Below are positions 29,701 to 38,589 of a stretch of 64,000 nt of DNA, piece after piece. The DNA is from Nocardioides alkalitolerans DSM 16699 (GTDB lineage: Bacteria; Actinomycetota; Actinomycetes; Propionibacteriales; Nocardioidaceae), in NCBI RefSeq assembly GCF_000426525.1, contig NZ_AUFN01000017.1, forward strand, positions 62,001-126,000, read 5' to 3'. Within the stretch, counting starts at the first letter, position 1. The number at the start of each line of letters is the position of its first letter. Under the pieces are notes generated by a model. That model saw only the letters and a program-made list of their open reading frames with translations, was not told the origin of the DNA and did no database searches. The position numbers and the translations under genes were made by a program.

Positions 29701-29963
29701 CGGAGGGGGCCGGTGCCCGTCCCGCCGGGCTGGTCCGGGCCGTTCTTCTTGTCGAGCTTCTCGATGCCCTCGCGGGCCTTCGTGGTGCCCTTGGCGATCT
29801 TGTCGGAGTACTTGCCCTTGGTCTTCTTGTCGGCGAACGCGCCGGCCTTCTCGATGCCGCCGGTGACCTTGTCGCCGTGCTTGTCGACGGCGTCGGCGAG
29901 CTTGGGCCCGGCCTTCGTGCGCGCCTGCTCGACGGCGCCCTTCAGCTTGTCTGCGAAACCCAT
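29697..29963 (-). CDS. Rv0909-like antitoxin-family protein
   Basis: This 88-residue Lys/Asp/Gly-rich protein reads MGFADKLKGAVEQARTKAGP and then repeats of the type DKHGDKVTGGIEKAG, like the antitoxin family typified by M. tuberculosis Rv0909, many members of which occur without a toxin. AGGAGG is 5 bases upstream of the ATG. No toxin gene lies beside it; its partner by overlap is the Nudix hydrolase. Calling it an antitoxin is therefore only a family label. Confidence 0.65.
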   Translation of the reverse strand: MGFADKLKGAVEQARTKAGPKLADAVDKHGDKVTGGIEKAGAFADKKTKGKYSDKIAKGTTKAREGIEKLDKKNGPDQPGGTGTGPLR

Positions 29964-30033
29964 GGGATCCTCCTGGGGGTGGGGTGGCGGTGGGGAACGG
30001 GCCCCACGCGTCGGTGCTGAGAGAATATCGACC

Positions 30034-30975
30034 ATGCCTGAGCACCCCTCCCCGGTCGAGCCGCCGATCGTGGCGGTCGTGGGCTCGACGGGCGCGGGCA
30101 AGACCGACCTCTCCCTCGACCTGGCCGAGCGGCTGGACGGCGAGATCGTCAACACCGACGCGATGCAGCTCTACCGCGGCATGGACATCGGCACGGCCAA
30201 GCTGCCGCCGGCCGAGCGCCGCGGCATCCCGCACCACCTGCTCGACGTGCTCGACGTCACCCAGGCCTCCACCGTCGCCGACTTCCAGACCCGGGCGCGG
30301 GCGACGATCGCGGAGGTCCGGGGCCGCGGGCGCGTGCCCGTCCTGGTCGGGGGGTCGGCCCTCTACACGCGCGCCGTGCTCGACCGCTTCGAGTTCCCGG
30401 GCACCGACCCCGTCGTGCGGGGGCGTCTCGAGGCCGAGCTCGAGACCGTCGGCGCCCGGACCCTCCACGCCCGCCTCGCCGAGCGCGACCCCCAGGCGGC
30501 CGCCGGGATCATCCCCGAGAACGGTCGCCGTGTCGTCCGCGCCCTCGAGGTCATCGAGCTCACCGGGCGGCCCTGGAGCGCGTCGCTGCCGCAGCTCGTG
30601 TACGACGACCCCCGCACCGTCCAGGTCGGCGTCACGATCGACCGGCCCACCCTCGACGAGCGCCTCGCCCGTCGCGTCGACCTCATGTTCGAGGCCGGCC
30701 TCGTCGAGGAGGTCGAGCGCCTGATGGCGGTGGGGCTCGTGGGGAGCCCCACCGCCGGGCGCGCCATCGGCTACCGCGAGGTCGTCGCGCACGTCGAGGG
30801 GACGCTCCCGCTCACCGAGGCGCGCGACCGCACGATGTACGCAACCCGCCGCTTCGCCCGCCGCCAGGACGGCTGGTTCCTCAAGGACCCCCGCATCACC
30901 TGGGTGCCGTACGACGCCGAGGACCGCGTCGACCGCGCCGTCGCGGCCGTGGACGCCGTGCGCCACCTCGCCTGA
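30034..30975 (+). CDS. miaA: tRNA dimethylallyltransferase MiaA
   Basis: This 313-residue enzyme transfers a dimethylallyl group to N6 of A37 in tRNAs reading UNN codons. It has the P-loop VVGSTGAGKTDLSLDLA (about residues 15-31), NTDAMQLYRGMDIGTAK, the substrate-binding HHLLDV and the C-terminal ATRRFARRQDGWF. The ATG at 30034 begins the conserved fold. DMAPP for the reaction comes from the MEP pathway to which ispE belongs. MiaB then methylthiolates the product. An array of 32-bp-period repeats follows its stop. Confidence 0.95.
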   Translation: MPEHPSPVEPPIVAVVGSTGAGKTDLSLDLAERLDGEIVNTDAMQLYRGMDIGTAKLPPAERRGIPHHLLDVLDVTQASTVADFQTRARATIAEVRGRGRVPVLVGGSALYTRAVLDRFEFPGTDPVVRGRLEAELETVGARTLHARLAERDPQAAAGIIPENGRRVVRALEVIELTGRPWSASLPQLVYDDPRTVQVGVTIDRPTLDERLARRVDLMFEAGLVEEVERLMAVGLVGSPTAGRAIGYREVVAHVEGTLPLTEARDRTMYATRRFARRQDGWFLKDPRITWVPYDAEDRVDRAVAAVDAVRHLA

Positions 30976-31009
30976 GCCCGCCGACATGTCGCGTCGGCAT
31001 GCCGAGGAC

Positions 31010-31125
31010 GCGCCGAGCTGTCGGGTCGTGCACGACCGTGCGCGGCAGACGCGACAGTTCGACCTCCGTGAGGCGTGCAGACGCGACAACTCGGCGTCCG
31101 TGAGGCGTGCAGACGCGACAACTCG
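31010..31125. repeat. 32-bp-period repeat array, locus 1
   Basis: One copy of the core CGCCGAGCTGTCGGGTC lies in plus orientation (31010-31034). Three minus-orientation copies follow with 32-bp spacing, beginning near 31042, 31074 and 31106; the last two contain GTGCAGACGCGACAACTCG. The same unit occurs four times, in the other orientation, at 46067-46187. It lies between miaA and a DHFR-like gene. A variable 8-9 bp filler separates the copies. Confidence 0.85.
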
Positions 31126-31162
31126 TGGTGAGAATGGGTCGCCCCCACTCGAAGGACCCCTC

Positions 31163-31705
31163 ATGAGCACCGTCTACTACGTCGGCACGAGCCTCGACGG
31201 CTTCATCGCCACCCCCGACCACTCCCTCGACTGGCTCACCAGCCGCCACATCGAGGAGGACGGGCCCCAGGGCTACCCGGCCTTCGAGGCCGGGGTGGGC
31301 GCGATCGTCATGGGCGCGGCGACGTACGAGTGGGTGCACGCCGCCGTCACCGAGGCCGGCGAGGGGTGGATGTACGACGTGCCCGCCTGGGTGCTCACCC
31401 ACCGCGAGCTCGCGCCGATCGCGGGCGACATCCGGTTCGCGAGCGCCGACTCCGACGACGAGGTCCGCGCGCTGCACGCCGAGGCCGTGGCGGCCGCCGG
31501 CGGCAAGAACGTGTGGATCGTGGGCGGCGGCGAGCTGGTGGGCCGCTTCGCCGACGTCGGCCTCGTCGACGAGCTCGTGCTCGCGTACGCGCCGTGCGTG
31601 CTCGGCGCCGGCGCGCCGCTGCTCCCGAGGGCGCTCGACCTCGAGCTGCTCGAGGTGGACCGCAACGGTGACTTCGTGGTGGTCCGGTACGCCGTCGCGC
31701 GCTGA
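31163..31705 (+). CDS. Dihydrofolate reductase/RibD C-terminal-like protein
   Basis: This 180-residue protein has the DHFR-like Rossmann fold: VYYVGTSLDGFIATPDHSLDWL at the N-terminus, AIVMGAATYEW, and the pyrimidine-reductase motif NVWIVGGGELVGRF with the NADPH-binding glycines. Members (RibD C-terminal domain family) are NADPH-dependent reductases of unclear substrate and are not true folate enzymes. The start overlaps no other gene and follows immediately after the repeat array, with GAAGGA 7 bases upstream. Confidence 0.82.
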   Translation: MSTVYYVGTSLDGFIATPDHSLDWLTSRHIEEDGPQGYPAFEAGVGAIVMGAATYEWVHAAVTEAGEGWMYDVPAWVLTHRELAPIAGDIRFASADSDDEVRALHAEAVAAAGGKNVWIVGGGELVGRFADVGLVDELVLAYAPCVLGAGAPLLPRALDLELLEVDRNGDFVVVRYAVAR

Positions 31706-31730
31706 GCCCCACCCGTCGTACCGTGCCCGC

Positions 31731-32363
31731 ATGGAGACGAGCTGGACCGAGGTCACCGACGAGGCCGAGCTGACGGCGCTGCTGGGCGTGCCCGCCCCCG
31801 CTGCCGTGGCGAAGGAGCGCGACCGGCTCGTCGCGCGCGACGTGGAGTGGCTCGAGGCCTCCGGGTTCTGCGTGCTGGCGACCGCCGGCGCCGACGGCTC
31901 CTGCGACGCGTCACCGAAGGGCGACCCGGTGGGCACGCTCGTGCACGTGCTCGACGACCGTACGATCGCCGTCGCGGAGCGCCCCGGCAACCGGCGGGCC
32001 GACGGCTACCGCAACATCCTCGTCAACCCGCACGTCGGCCTGCTCTTCCTCATCCCCGGCCGCGGCGACACCCTGCGCGTCAACGGTCGTGCCCGTCTGG
32101 TGCGCGACGCCCCGTTCTTCGACGCGATGGTCGTCAAGGGCCACCGGCCCGTGCTCGCCGTGGTCGTCGAGGTCGAGCAGGTCTTCCACCACTGCGCGAA
32201 GGCGTTCCTGCGCTCCGGGCTGTGGGACCCGGAGACCTGGGCGCCCGAGGACCACGTGCCCCGCCGCGCCGTGCTGGCCCACGAGCTCGAGCGCCCCGAG
32301 ACGAGCGTGGCCGAGCTCGACGCCTACTACGGTCCCGCGTACGGCGAGCGCCTCTACACCTGA
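31731..32363 (+). CDS. PPOX-class flavin oxidoreductase
   Basis: This 210-residue split-barrel protein has the FMN-binding pattern FCVLATAGADGSCDASPKGDP and ERPGNRRADGYRNILVNPHVGLLF, typical of the pyridoxamine 5'-phosphate oxidase-related MSMEG_1061 subfamily. The C-terminal half (HHCAKAFLRSGLW) is the subfamily extension. The real substrate is unknown. It follows the DHFR-like gene by 25 bp, so the two small reductases may be co-transcribed. Confidence 0.8.
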   Translation: METSWTEVTDEAELTALLGVPAPAAVAKERDRLVARDVEWLEASGFCVLATAGADGSCDASPKGDPVGTLVHVLDDRTIAVAERPGNRRADGYRNILVNPHVGLLFLIPGRGDTLRVNGRARLVRDAPFFDAMVVKGHRPVLAVVVEVEQVFHHCAKAFLRSGLWDPETWAPEDHVPRRAVLAHELERPETSVAELDAYYGPAYGERLYT

Positions 32364-32407
32364 GGCGGTCCACGCCTGAGCAGGCCGGGCGTCCCGGGAG
32401 GGTGGGG

Positions 32408-33307
32408 CTACGGCGCCGGCTCCCGCGGCCCCTGCGGCACGACGCCCGCCCGGGTCGCACCGGGCGCCCAGCCGGGCGGCCCGAACACGTAGCCGAGCTT
32501 CTCGCGCAGCCCCTGCGCCGCGCGCACGTCGTGCGCGATCTCGCGGTAGTGGCCGTACTGCAGCGTGAGCAGGTCGTAGGTGTCGACCTTGGTGGTGAGC
32601 CCGTACGTCGGGCGCTGCCGCTCGGGTGCGAAGGTGCCGAACAGGCGGTCCCAGACGATGAGGATGCCGCCGTAGTTCTTGTCGAGGTACTCCGGGTCGG
32701 AGCCGTGGTGCACCCGGTGGTGCGACGGGGTGTTGAGCACGAGCTCCAGGGGGCGCGGCAGCCGGTCGACCGTCTCCGTGTGGGTGAAGAACTGGTAGAT
32801 CAGGTTGAGCCCGAACGCGACGTAGAGCGTCCACGGCGCGAACCCGAGCAGCGGCAGGGGCAGCCAGAAGAAGAACTCGAACCAGGGGTTCCACTTCTGG
32901 CGCAGCGCGGTGCCGAAGTTCATGAACTCGCTGGAGTGGTGGGCCTGGTGGCCGGCCCAGGCGATGCGCACCCGGTGGCTGAAGCGGTGGTGCCAGTAGT
33001 AGCCGAGGTCGAGACCGACGACGAGCAGCACCCAGTACCACCACGTGTCGGTGGGCAGCTCCCACGGCGCGAACCACACGAAGACGGCCGTGAACGCGAA
33101 GAACGTGACGACCTTGAACGCGGTGAGGAAGAAGACGGAGACGACGCCCATGGAGATCGACGCGCGGGCGTCCTTGAGCGCGTAGCCCGTCGTGCTGTCG
33201 TCGTGGTCGAGCCAGCGCAGTGCGGCGAGCTCGACGAGGATGCACAGCACGAAGAACGGCGCCGCGTAGGTGAGCGGGTTCTTCAGCGGGTCCAGCAGGT
33301 CGGCCAT
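32408..33307 (-). CDS. Fatty acid hydroxylase / sterol desaturase family protein
   Basis: This 299-residue membrane di-iron enzyme has the three histidine clusters of the superfamily: HHRFSH (about residue 106), HQAHHSS (about 121) and HHRVHHGSD (about 199). It has four to five hydrophobic helices. The family hydroxylates or desaturates lipids with O2. The ATG at 33307 is favoured because GGAGGG is 6 bases upstream; a GTG one codon earlier is also possible. It is divergent from a TetR regulator, which probably controls it. Confidence 0.87.
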   Translation of the reverse strand: MADLLDPLKNPLTYAAPFFVLCILVELAALRWLDHDDSTTGYALKDARASISMGVVSVFFLTAFKVVTFFAFTAVFVWFAPWELPTDTWWYWVLLVVGLDLGYYWHHRFSHRVRIAWAGHQAHHSSEFMNFGTALRQKWNPWFEFFFWLPLPLLGFAPWTLYVAFGLNLIYQFFTHTETVDRLPRPLELVLNTPSHHRVHHGSDPEYLDKNYGGILIVWDRLFGTFAPERQRPTYGLTTKVDTYDLLTLQYGHYREIAHDVRAAQGLREKLGYVFGPPGWAPGATRAGVVPQGPREPAP

Positions 33308-33332
33308 CACGATCCCTCCGATATGACTGCGC

Positions 33333-33343
33333 GGTAAGTTACC
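33333..33343. promoter_or_regulatory. Candidate TetR operator
   Basis: GGTAAGTTACC is a perfect 5-1-5 palindrome in the 68-bp gap between the hydroxylase and tetR start codons. Position and symmetry suit autoregulation and control of the hydroxylase. Confidence 0.6.
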
Positions 33344-33375
33344 AGAAGGTCAATTGCGGTGGGTAGGCTTTCGCC

Positions 33376-34032
33376 ATGCCTTCCGCGTCCGCCGGCACCA
33401 CGCGCCGTACCGCCCGCCGCACCGGCACCAAGGGCGTCCCGCGGGCCGACCGCGAGGAGCAGATCCTGGACGCGGCCCTCCGCGAGCTCGGCCGGGTGGG
33501 GTTCGCCGCCACCTCCGTCGCCGCCGTCGCCGAGCGGGCGGGCATCTCGAAGCCGCTCGTCTACAACTACTTCGGGTCGAAGGAGGGCTTGTACGGCGCG
33601 TGCGTCGACCACGCGGGCGACCTCCTGGGCGACGAGATCGAGCGGATCGCCGGGCTCGGCGCCGTCGGCATCGAGCGCGGCATGCTCACGCTCGAGGGGA
33701 TGGCGGAGGTCCTCGACTCCCGGCCCTACCTCTGGCGCGTGCTCTTCGACCCCTCCGCGCCGACCGAGGGGCCGGCCGCCGACGCCGTACGGCGCGCGAC
33801 CGCCCGCATCGAGCGCATCGCCGAGGAGGGGGTCACCGAGATGCTGACCCTGGCCGGCGACCCCGACCCGGTCGACCACGCCGTGATGACCCGGGTGTGG
33901 CTGGGCATCGTCGACACCGTCATGCGCTGGTGGGCCGACCACCCCGAGGAGCCGGCCGTCGAGGTGAGCCGCCGGGCGCGGCGCATCGTCGGCGCGCTGT
34001 TCGTGGACGCGTCGGGGACACTGGAGCGGTGA
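33376..34032 (+). CDS. TetR family transcriptional regulator
   Basis: This 218-residue regulator has the N-terminal helix-turn-helix ILDAALRELGRVGFAATSVA followed by AGISKPLVYNYFGSKEGLY (about residues 30-75), the TetR signature. The C-terminal helices form the ligand pocket and dimer interface. An Arg/Thr-rich extension of about 25 residues precedes the HTH and may contact DNA. Divergence from a lipid hydroxylase suggests a lipid-like ligand. Its stop overlaps the dapF GTG by 4 bp, which ties a housekeeping gene to it. Confidence 0.9.
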   Translation: MPSASAGTTRRTARRTGTKGVPRADREEQILDAALRELGRVGFAATSVAAVAERAGISKPLVYNYFGSKEGLYGACVDHAGDLLGDEIERIAGLGAVGIERGMLTLEGMAEVLDSRPYLWRVLFDPSAPTEGPAADAVRRATARIERIAEEGVTEMLTLAGDPDPVDHAVMTRVWLGIVDTVMRWWADHPEEPAVEVSRRARRIVGALFVDASGTLER

Positions 34033-34922
34033 CGACCGTGCCCGCCGACCTCCCCGCCGCCCGCGCGCCGTACCCCTTCGCGAAGGGCCACGGCACGAAG
34101 AACGACTTCGTGATCCTCCCCGACGCCGACGGCACCCGCCACGCCTCGCTCGACGTCGCCCGCGTGCAGGCGCTGACCGACCGCCGGGCCGGCATCGGCG
34201 GCGACGGCATCCTCCGCGTCGTGCGCACCGCCGCCACCGACGACCCGGACGCGGTCGCCGGACGCGACGCGGCGGAGTGGTTCATGGACTACCGCAACGC
34301 CGACGGCTCGGTGGCCGAGATGTGCGGCAACGGCATCCGCGTCTTCGTGCGCTGGCTGGTCGACCACGAGGGCGTCGACGGCACCGTCGCGATCCCCGTC
34401 GCCACCCGCGCCGGGGTGCTCTCCGTGGCCCTCGAGCCCGACGGCCGGGTCAGCGCCGAGGTCGGCGCCCCGCGGCTCCTGCCCGCCAGCGAGGTCACCG
34501 CCGCCGGCCGCACCTGGCCCACGACGGGCGTCGACATGGGCAACCCGCACGCCGTGGCCTTCGTCGACGACCTCGCCGAGCCGGGCGACCTGCGCACCGA
34601 GCCGACGTACGACGCGGGGCTCTACCCGACCGGCGTCAACGTCGAGTTCGTCGTACGACGCGGCGAGCGCCACGTCGGCATGCGCGTGCACGAGCGGGGC
34701 TCCGGCGAGACCCAGTCGTGCGGCACCGGCGCGGCGGCCGTGATGGTCGCCGCGGCCCTGGCCGACGGCGCCGTGCCGGCCGACGGCACCCCGCCCGACG
34801 CGCCCGTCGTCTACCGCGTCGACGTGCCCGGCGGCGAGCTCGACCTCACCTGGACCCCGGCCGGCACCGTCGTGCTCACCGGCCCCGCGGAGATCGTCGC
34901 GGAGGGCGTCGCCGCGCTCTGA
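34029..34922 (+). CDS. dapF: Diaminopimelate epimerase
   Basis: This 297-residue enzyme converts LL- to meso-diaminopimelate for lysine and peptidoglycan synthesis. The two catalytic cysteines lie in EMCGNGIRVFVRWL (about residue 97) and SCGTGAAAVM (about 235); KGHGTKNDFV at the N-terminus and DMGNPHAV are also conserved. The GTG at 34029, within the tetR stop, is the first start near the fold. In many actinobacteria dapF directly follows miaA; here four genes intervene. Confidence 0.94.
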   Translation: MTTVPADLPAARAPYPFAKGHGTKNDFVILPDADGTRHASLDVARVQALTDRRAGIGGDGILRVVRTAATDDPDAVAGRDAAEWFMDYRNADGSVAEMCGNGIRVFVRWLVDHEGVDGTVAIPVATRAGVLSVALEPDGRVSAEVGAPRLLPASEVTAAGRTWPTTGVDMGNPHAVAFVDDLAEPGDLRTEPTYDAGLYPTGVNVEFVVRRGERHVGMRVHERGSGETQSCGTGAAAVMVAAALADGAVPADGTPPDAPVVYRVDVPGGELDLTWTPAGTVVLTGPAEIVAEGVAAL

Positions 34923-35035
34923 CGGCGCCGTCGGGCTCCTCGGGAGCCGGACTCCTCAAGAACGCCGAGCGGCGACCGATGAGGGGATGGTCCCGGTCGG
35001 ATGGAGACCCCGGGCAGGTCCCGAGGAGGTCGACC

Positions 35036-36823
35036 GTGGCACGCACGACCTCGCCGAGGCGCTCGGCCGACGACCGGCGCGACGACCAGCGCGGCGCCGT
35101 CGCGGTGCTCGTGGCCCTGCTCATGGCCCTGGTGCTGGCGATGGCCGCGTTCACGGTCGACCTCGGGATGCAGCGCGTGCTGCGCTCCGACATGCAGGCG
35201 GTCGCCGACGCGGTCGCGCTCGACCTCGCCTGGCACCTCGACGGTCGGAGCGCGAGCGCCCTCACCCCCGAGGTCGACGCCGCGATGCGGCAGTCGCTCG
35301 CCCGCAACGGGGCCTCGCTCGGGGACACGCCCGCGGTCACCTACGTGCTGGGCTTCCTGACGCCGGCGGGCGCCTTCGACTCCCGGCTGCAGCCGGCGGG
35401 CGCGACGACGGCGATGGCGCCGACCGCGGTCCGGGTGACCGCGAGCTCGCGCGTCGACTACTCCTTCGCCCCCGGCGACGGCGCCGCGACGCGCTCGGCG
35501 GTGGCCGCGGCCTCGGCGTCGGCGTGCTACCAGGTCGGCTCGTACGCCGGGGTGGTGCGCACGGGCAGCTCGGCGCTGCTCAACCCGGTGCTGCGCCGGC
35601 TGGGGCAGAGCAACGCCGTCCTGGCGGCCGCCGACTACACGGCCCTGGCGGGTGCCTCCGTGAACCTCGACCAGCTGGCCACGGGGCTCGGGCTCGCGTC
35701 GTACAACGAGCTGGCCACCGCCAACGTCACCGCGCGCAGCTTCTACACGGCCCTCGCCGCGTCGGTGGGGAGCAGCGCCGGGTCGACGACGCTCTCGGTG
35801 CTCAACGCGCTGAGGACCTGGAGCAGCACGACGGCGCGGATCGACGTGGGTCGCCTCCTCGGCGTGACCTCCGGATCGGGAGCCGTGCTCGGGGCGACGT
35901 ACAACGTGCTCGACCTCGTCGCGGGCTCGATGTTCGCGCTCAACGGCAGCAACGTGGTGAACGCCTACCTCGGCGCGCAGCTGCCCGGCACGGCGAACCT
36001 CGGCGTGGCGATCAAGCTGGGCCAGCGGGCCCACAAGTACTGCGGACGGCCCGGCACCGCCGCCACGACCGGGTCCGGGGCCGACACCGAGCAGCTCGGC
36101 GTGCACGTCGACGGCTCGTTCAACCCGGGCACGGCCACCGTGCAGGTGCCCGGCATCCCGGGGCTGCTGGGCTCGCCGGCGTCGCTGACGGTGCACCAGC
36201 CGAACCACTTCGGGCTCGACCTCTCGCTGGCGGCCACGACCGCGACGCTGACGAAGGTCACCTGCGGCGGTGCGTCGGGCACGACCCGCAGCGCCACGCT
36301 CGACGTGCGCAACGGGCTGGTGACCGTCGACCTCCAGACCCCGATCCGCACGACGCTGCGGGCCGGCCTGAACGTCGGGCTGCTCGGGGCGCTCACGCAG
36401 GTGCAGGTCGACGTCAACGCCACCGTCCGGGTGCGCGCGACGATCAGCCCGTCGGGCGTCACCGACTTCACGATCACGGTCCCGCCGCAGCAGTACGACA
36501 CGCCGTACGCCACGTCGACCGGCGGCTTCTCGGTCGGCACCCCCACCGTGCAGGCGGGCGCCAGCGTCTCCGCCCACGTCGCCCTCCTGAACGGCACGCT
36601 GGGCGCCTGGGTCAGCCTCGACGCGACGCAGCAGGCCCTGCTGCTCGACTCGGCGGTGAAGGCGGCGGTCAAGGCCTACTTCGACGCCTCCAACCCGACG
36701 AGCATCGCGAGCGGCCTGATCAACCCGCTGCTCGGCCTGGCCGGGGCCGAGGTCGCGGGCTCGCGCGTCACCCTCGAGAGCACCCCGCCGCTGCAGTGCG
36801 CCACGCCGGCGCTGCGCGGCTGA
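35036..36823 (+). CDS. TadG-like secreted/membrane protein
   Basis: This 595-residue protein begins after AGGAGG with GTG at 35036. The N-terminal part RGAVAVLVALLMALVLAMAA followed by VDLGMQRVLRSDMQAVADAVAL is the TadG-like (Flp pilus assembly) N-terminal helix with the downstream motif vDlG...r..lQ.aaDa. The remaining 540 residues are extracytoplasmic, Ser/Thr/Ala-rich and contain long beta-type repeats, with only four cysteines. True TadG lies in a tad locus, but no pilus gene is near. It may be a pseudopilin-like or adhesive surface protein. Confidence 0.78.
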   Translation: MARTTSPRRSADDRRDDQRGAVAVLVALLMALVLAMAAFTVDLGMQRVLRSDMQAVADAVALDLAWHLDGRSASALTPEVDAAMRQSLARNGASLGDTPAVTYVLGFLTPAGAFDSRLQPAGATTAMAPTAVRVTASSRVDYSFAPGDGAATRSAVAAASASACYQVGSYAGVVRTGSSALLNPVLRRLGQSNAVLAAADYTALAGASVNLDQLATGLGLASYNELATANVTARSFYTALAASVGSSAGSTTLSVLNALRTWSSTTARIDVGRLLGVTSGSGAVLGATYNVLDLVAGSMFALNGSNVVNAYLGAQLPGTANLGVAIKLGQRAHKYCGRPGTAATTGSGADTEQLGVHVDGSFNPGTATVQVPGIPGLLGSPASLTVHQPNHFGLDLSLAATTATLTKVTCGGASGTTRSATLDVRNGLVTVDLQTPIRTTLRAGLNVGLLGALTQVQVDVNATVRVRATISPSGVTDFTITVPPQQYDTPYATSTGGFSVGTPTVQAGASVSAHVALLNGTLGAWVSLDATQQALLLDSAVKAAVKAYFDASNPTSIASGLINPLLGLAGAEVAGSRVTLESTPPLQCATPALRG

Positions 36824-36933
36824 CCTGGGGCGTCCCGTCCGTCGTGCGACGGTCGCGCACTGTTCGCGGGCAGGTGGACGCGGGCTCTCCGTGACGGTGC
36901 CGCGGGTTCACCCGGGGTCGTTCGACTGCGGAC

Positions 36934-38589
36934 GTGCCGACTTCTCGGGGTCTCGGACAGAGCGTGCTGCGGCGGCGGGGGCTCCTCGCCCTCGCCGGAG
37001 GCGTGACGGGCGGGGTGGTGCTGGGGCGGCCGGCCTGGACGCGGCCGGCGGTGCAGGCCGCCGTGACGAACCGGCCGGTCCCGCAGAGCACGGCGGGCCT
37101 GATCCGCACCCGGGACGCGATCTCCCACGTGCAGACCGGTGACGTCACCCCCACCGGCGGGGTGCTCTGGGGGCGCAGCGAGGGCCAGGGCCAGCTGCAC
37201 CTCCGGCTGACCAGCGGCGGTCGGGAGGTCCGCACCCAGGTCGGGCCGGCCGCCGTCGACGCCACCGACCGCACGGCCCGCATCGACCTGTCGGGGCTGG
37301 CACCGGGCCGGGAGTACGAGGCGCAGGTCTGGTTCGCCTCCGCCGAGGGGGTCGCCGGGGAGCGCCGTACGGTCACGTTCGCCACGCCCGCCCTGACCCC
37401 GGCCGCCACGTCGTTCGCGTGGTCGGGCGACACGTGCGGGCAGGGCTACGGCATCAACCCCGACGCGGGCGGGCTGGTCGGGTACGCCGCGGTGGCCGAC
37501 CTGCGACCGGACGTCTTCATCCACTGCGGCGACAACATCTACGCCGACGAGCCGATCACCGACACGGTGATCGAGCCGGGCGGCACGACCTGGCGCAACC
37601 TCGTCACCGACCACGTGGCGCGCCCGGCGCAGACGCTCGCCGAGTACCGCGGCCGCTACCGCTACGTGCTGCTCGACGAGAACGTCCGCCGACTGCACGC
37701 CTCGGTGCCGGTGATCGCGCAGTGGGACGACCACGAGACGACCAACAACTGGTACCCCGGCGAGGTGCTCGGCGACGACACGACGTTCCCGTACGACGAG
37801 GAGCGGCGCGTCGACGTGCTCGCGGGCTTCGGTCGTCGGGCCTGGCAGGAGTACATGCCGATCGGCACCCGCCACCTGCTCGGTCGCGGGGAGACCGGGT
37901 TCGCGGCGAAGGGCATCTACCGCAAGGTCTCGCGCGGGGCCCACCTCGACGTGTTCTGCCTCGACCAGCGCTCCTACCGCGGCGGCAACGACGAGCAGCT
38001 CGCCGACGGCGGTGAGCGGCCGGCCGCGCTGATGGGGGAGGAGCAGACGGACTGGCTGATCCGCGAGGTCACGGCGTCGAGCGCCACCTGGAAGGTCATC
38101 TCGGCCGACCAGCCGCTCGCCCTCGCCCCGCGCCAGGAGCGGGACTTCGACGGCTACGGCAACGGCGACGACGGCGCGCCCCGGGGCCGGGAGCACGAGG
38201 TCGCCCGTGTGCTGAGCGCCTTCAGGGCGGCGGGCGTGCGCAACGTCGTCTGGATCACCGCCGACGTCCACTTCACGGCGGCCCACCGCTTCGACCCCGG
38301 CCGCGCCGCCTTCACCGACTTCGACCCGTTCTGGGAGTTCATCGCCGGCCCGCTCGCCTGCAGCTCGTTCGGCACCAAGACCCCCGACACCACCTTCGGC
38401 GCCGAGCAGGTGTTCGCGAAGGGCAACCCCGAGCCGAGCCGGCGCGCGCCGCGTCCCGACCAGCTCTTCGTCGGGTACGGCGAGATCACCGCCGACGGGC
38501 TCCTCACCGTCTCGCTGCGGGACGCGACCGGGGCCGTGCTGCACTCCGTCGACCTCGAGCCGGAGCCGGTCGGGCGCCGCCCGGGCTGA
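36934..38589 (+). CDS. phoD: PhoD-like alkaline phosphatase, Tat-exported
   Basis: This 551-residue protein starts with GTG and a twin-arginine-like signal (SVLRRRGLLALAGG). A fibronectin-like N-terminal domain (about 60-150) precedes the metallophosphatase domain with metal-site motifs SGDTCG, HCGDNIYADE, AQWDDHETTNNW and TADVHFTAAHRF. PhoD enzymes hydrolyse phosphodiesters and monoesters outside the cell, usually using calcium and iron. A single GTTCACC heptamer lies upstream (36906-36912), too little to call a PHO box. It is unlinked from the second PhoD at 47.6 kb. Confidence 0.87.
   Translation: MPTSRGLGQSVLRRRGLLALAGGVTGGVVLGRPAWTRPAVQAAVTNRPVPQSTAGLIRTRDAISHVQTGDVTPTGGVLWGRSEGQGQLHLRLTSGGREVRTQVGPAAVDATDRTARIDLSGLAPGREYEAQVWFASAEGVAGERRTVTFATPALTPAATSFAWSGDTCGQGYGINPDAGGLVGYAAVADLRPDVFIHCGDNIYADEPITDTVIEPGGTTWRNLVTDHVARPAQTLAEYRGRYRYVLLDENVRRLHASVPVIAQWDDHETTNNWYPGEVLGDDTTFPYDEERRVDVLAGFGRRAWQEYMPIGTRHLLGRGETGFAAKGIYRKVSRGAHLDVFCLDQRSYRGGNDEQLADGGERPAALMGEEQTDWLIREVTASSATWKVISADQPLALAPRQERDFDGYGNGDDGAPRGREHEVARVLSAFRAAGVRNVVWITADVHFTAAHRFDPGRAAFTDFDPFWEFIAGPLACSSFGTKTPDTTFGAEQVFAKGNPEPSRRAPRPDQLFVGYGEITADGLLTVSLRDATGAVLHSVDLEPEPVGRRPG

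Noticed and set aside
29697..29963. Complete toxin-antitoxin pair with the Rv0909-like protein
   Set aside because: No SRPBCC-type (Rv0910-like) toxin is present next to it.
36900..36920. PHO box upstream of the first PhoD gene
   Set aside because: Only a single GTTCACC heptamer; the required 11-bp-spaced repeats are missing.
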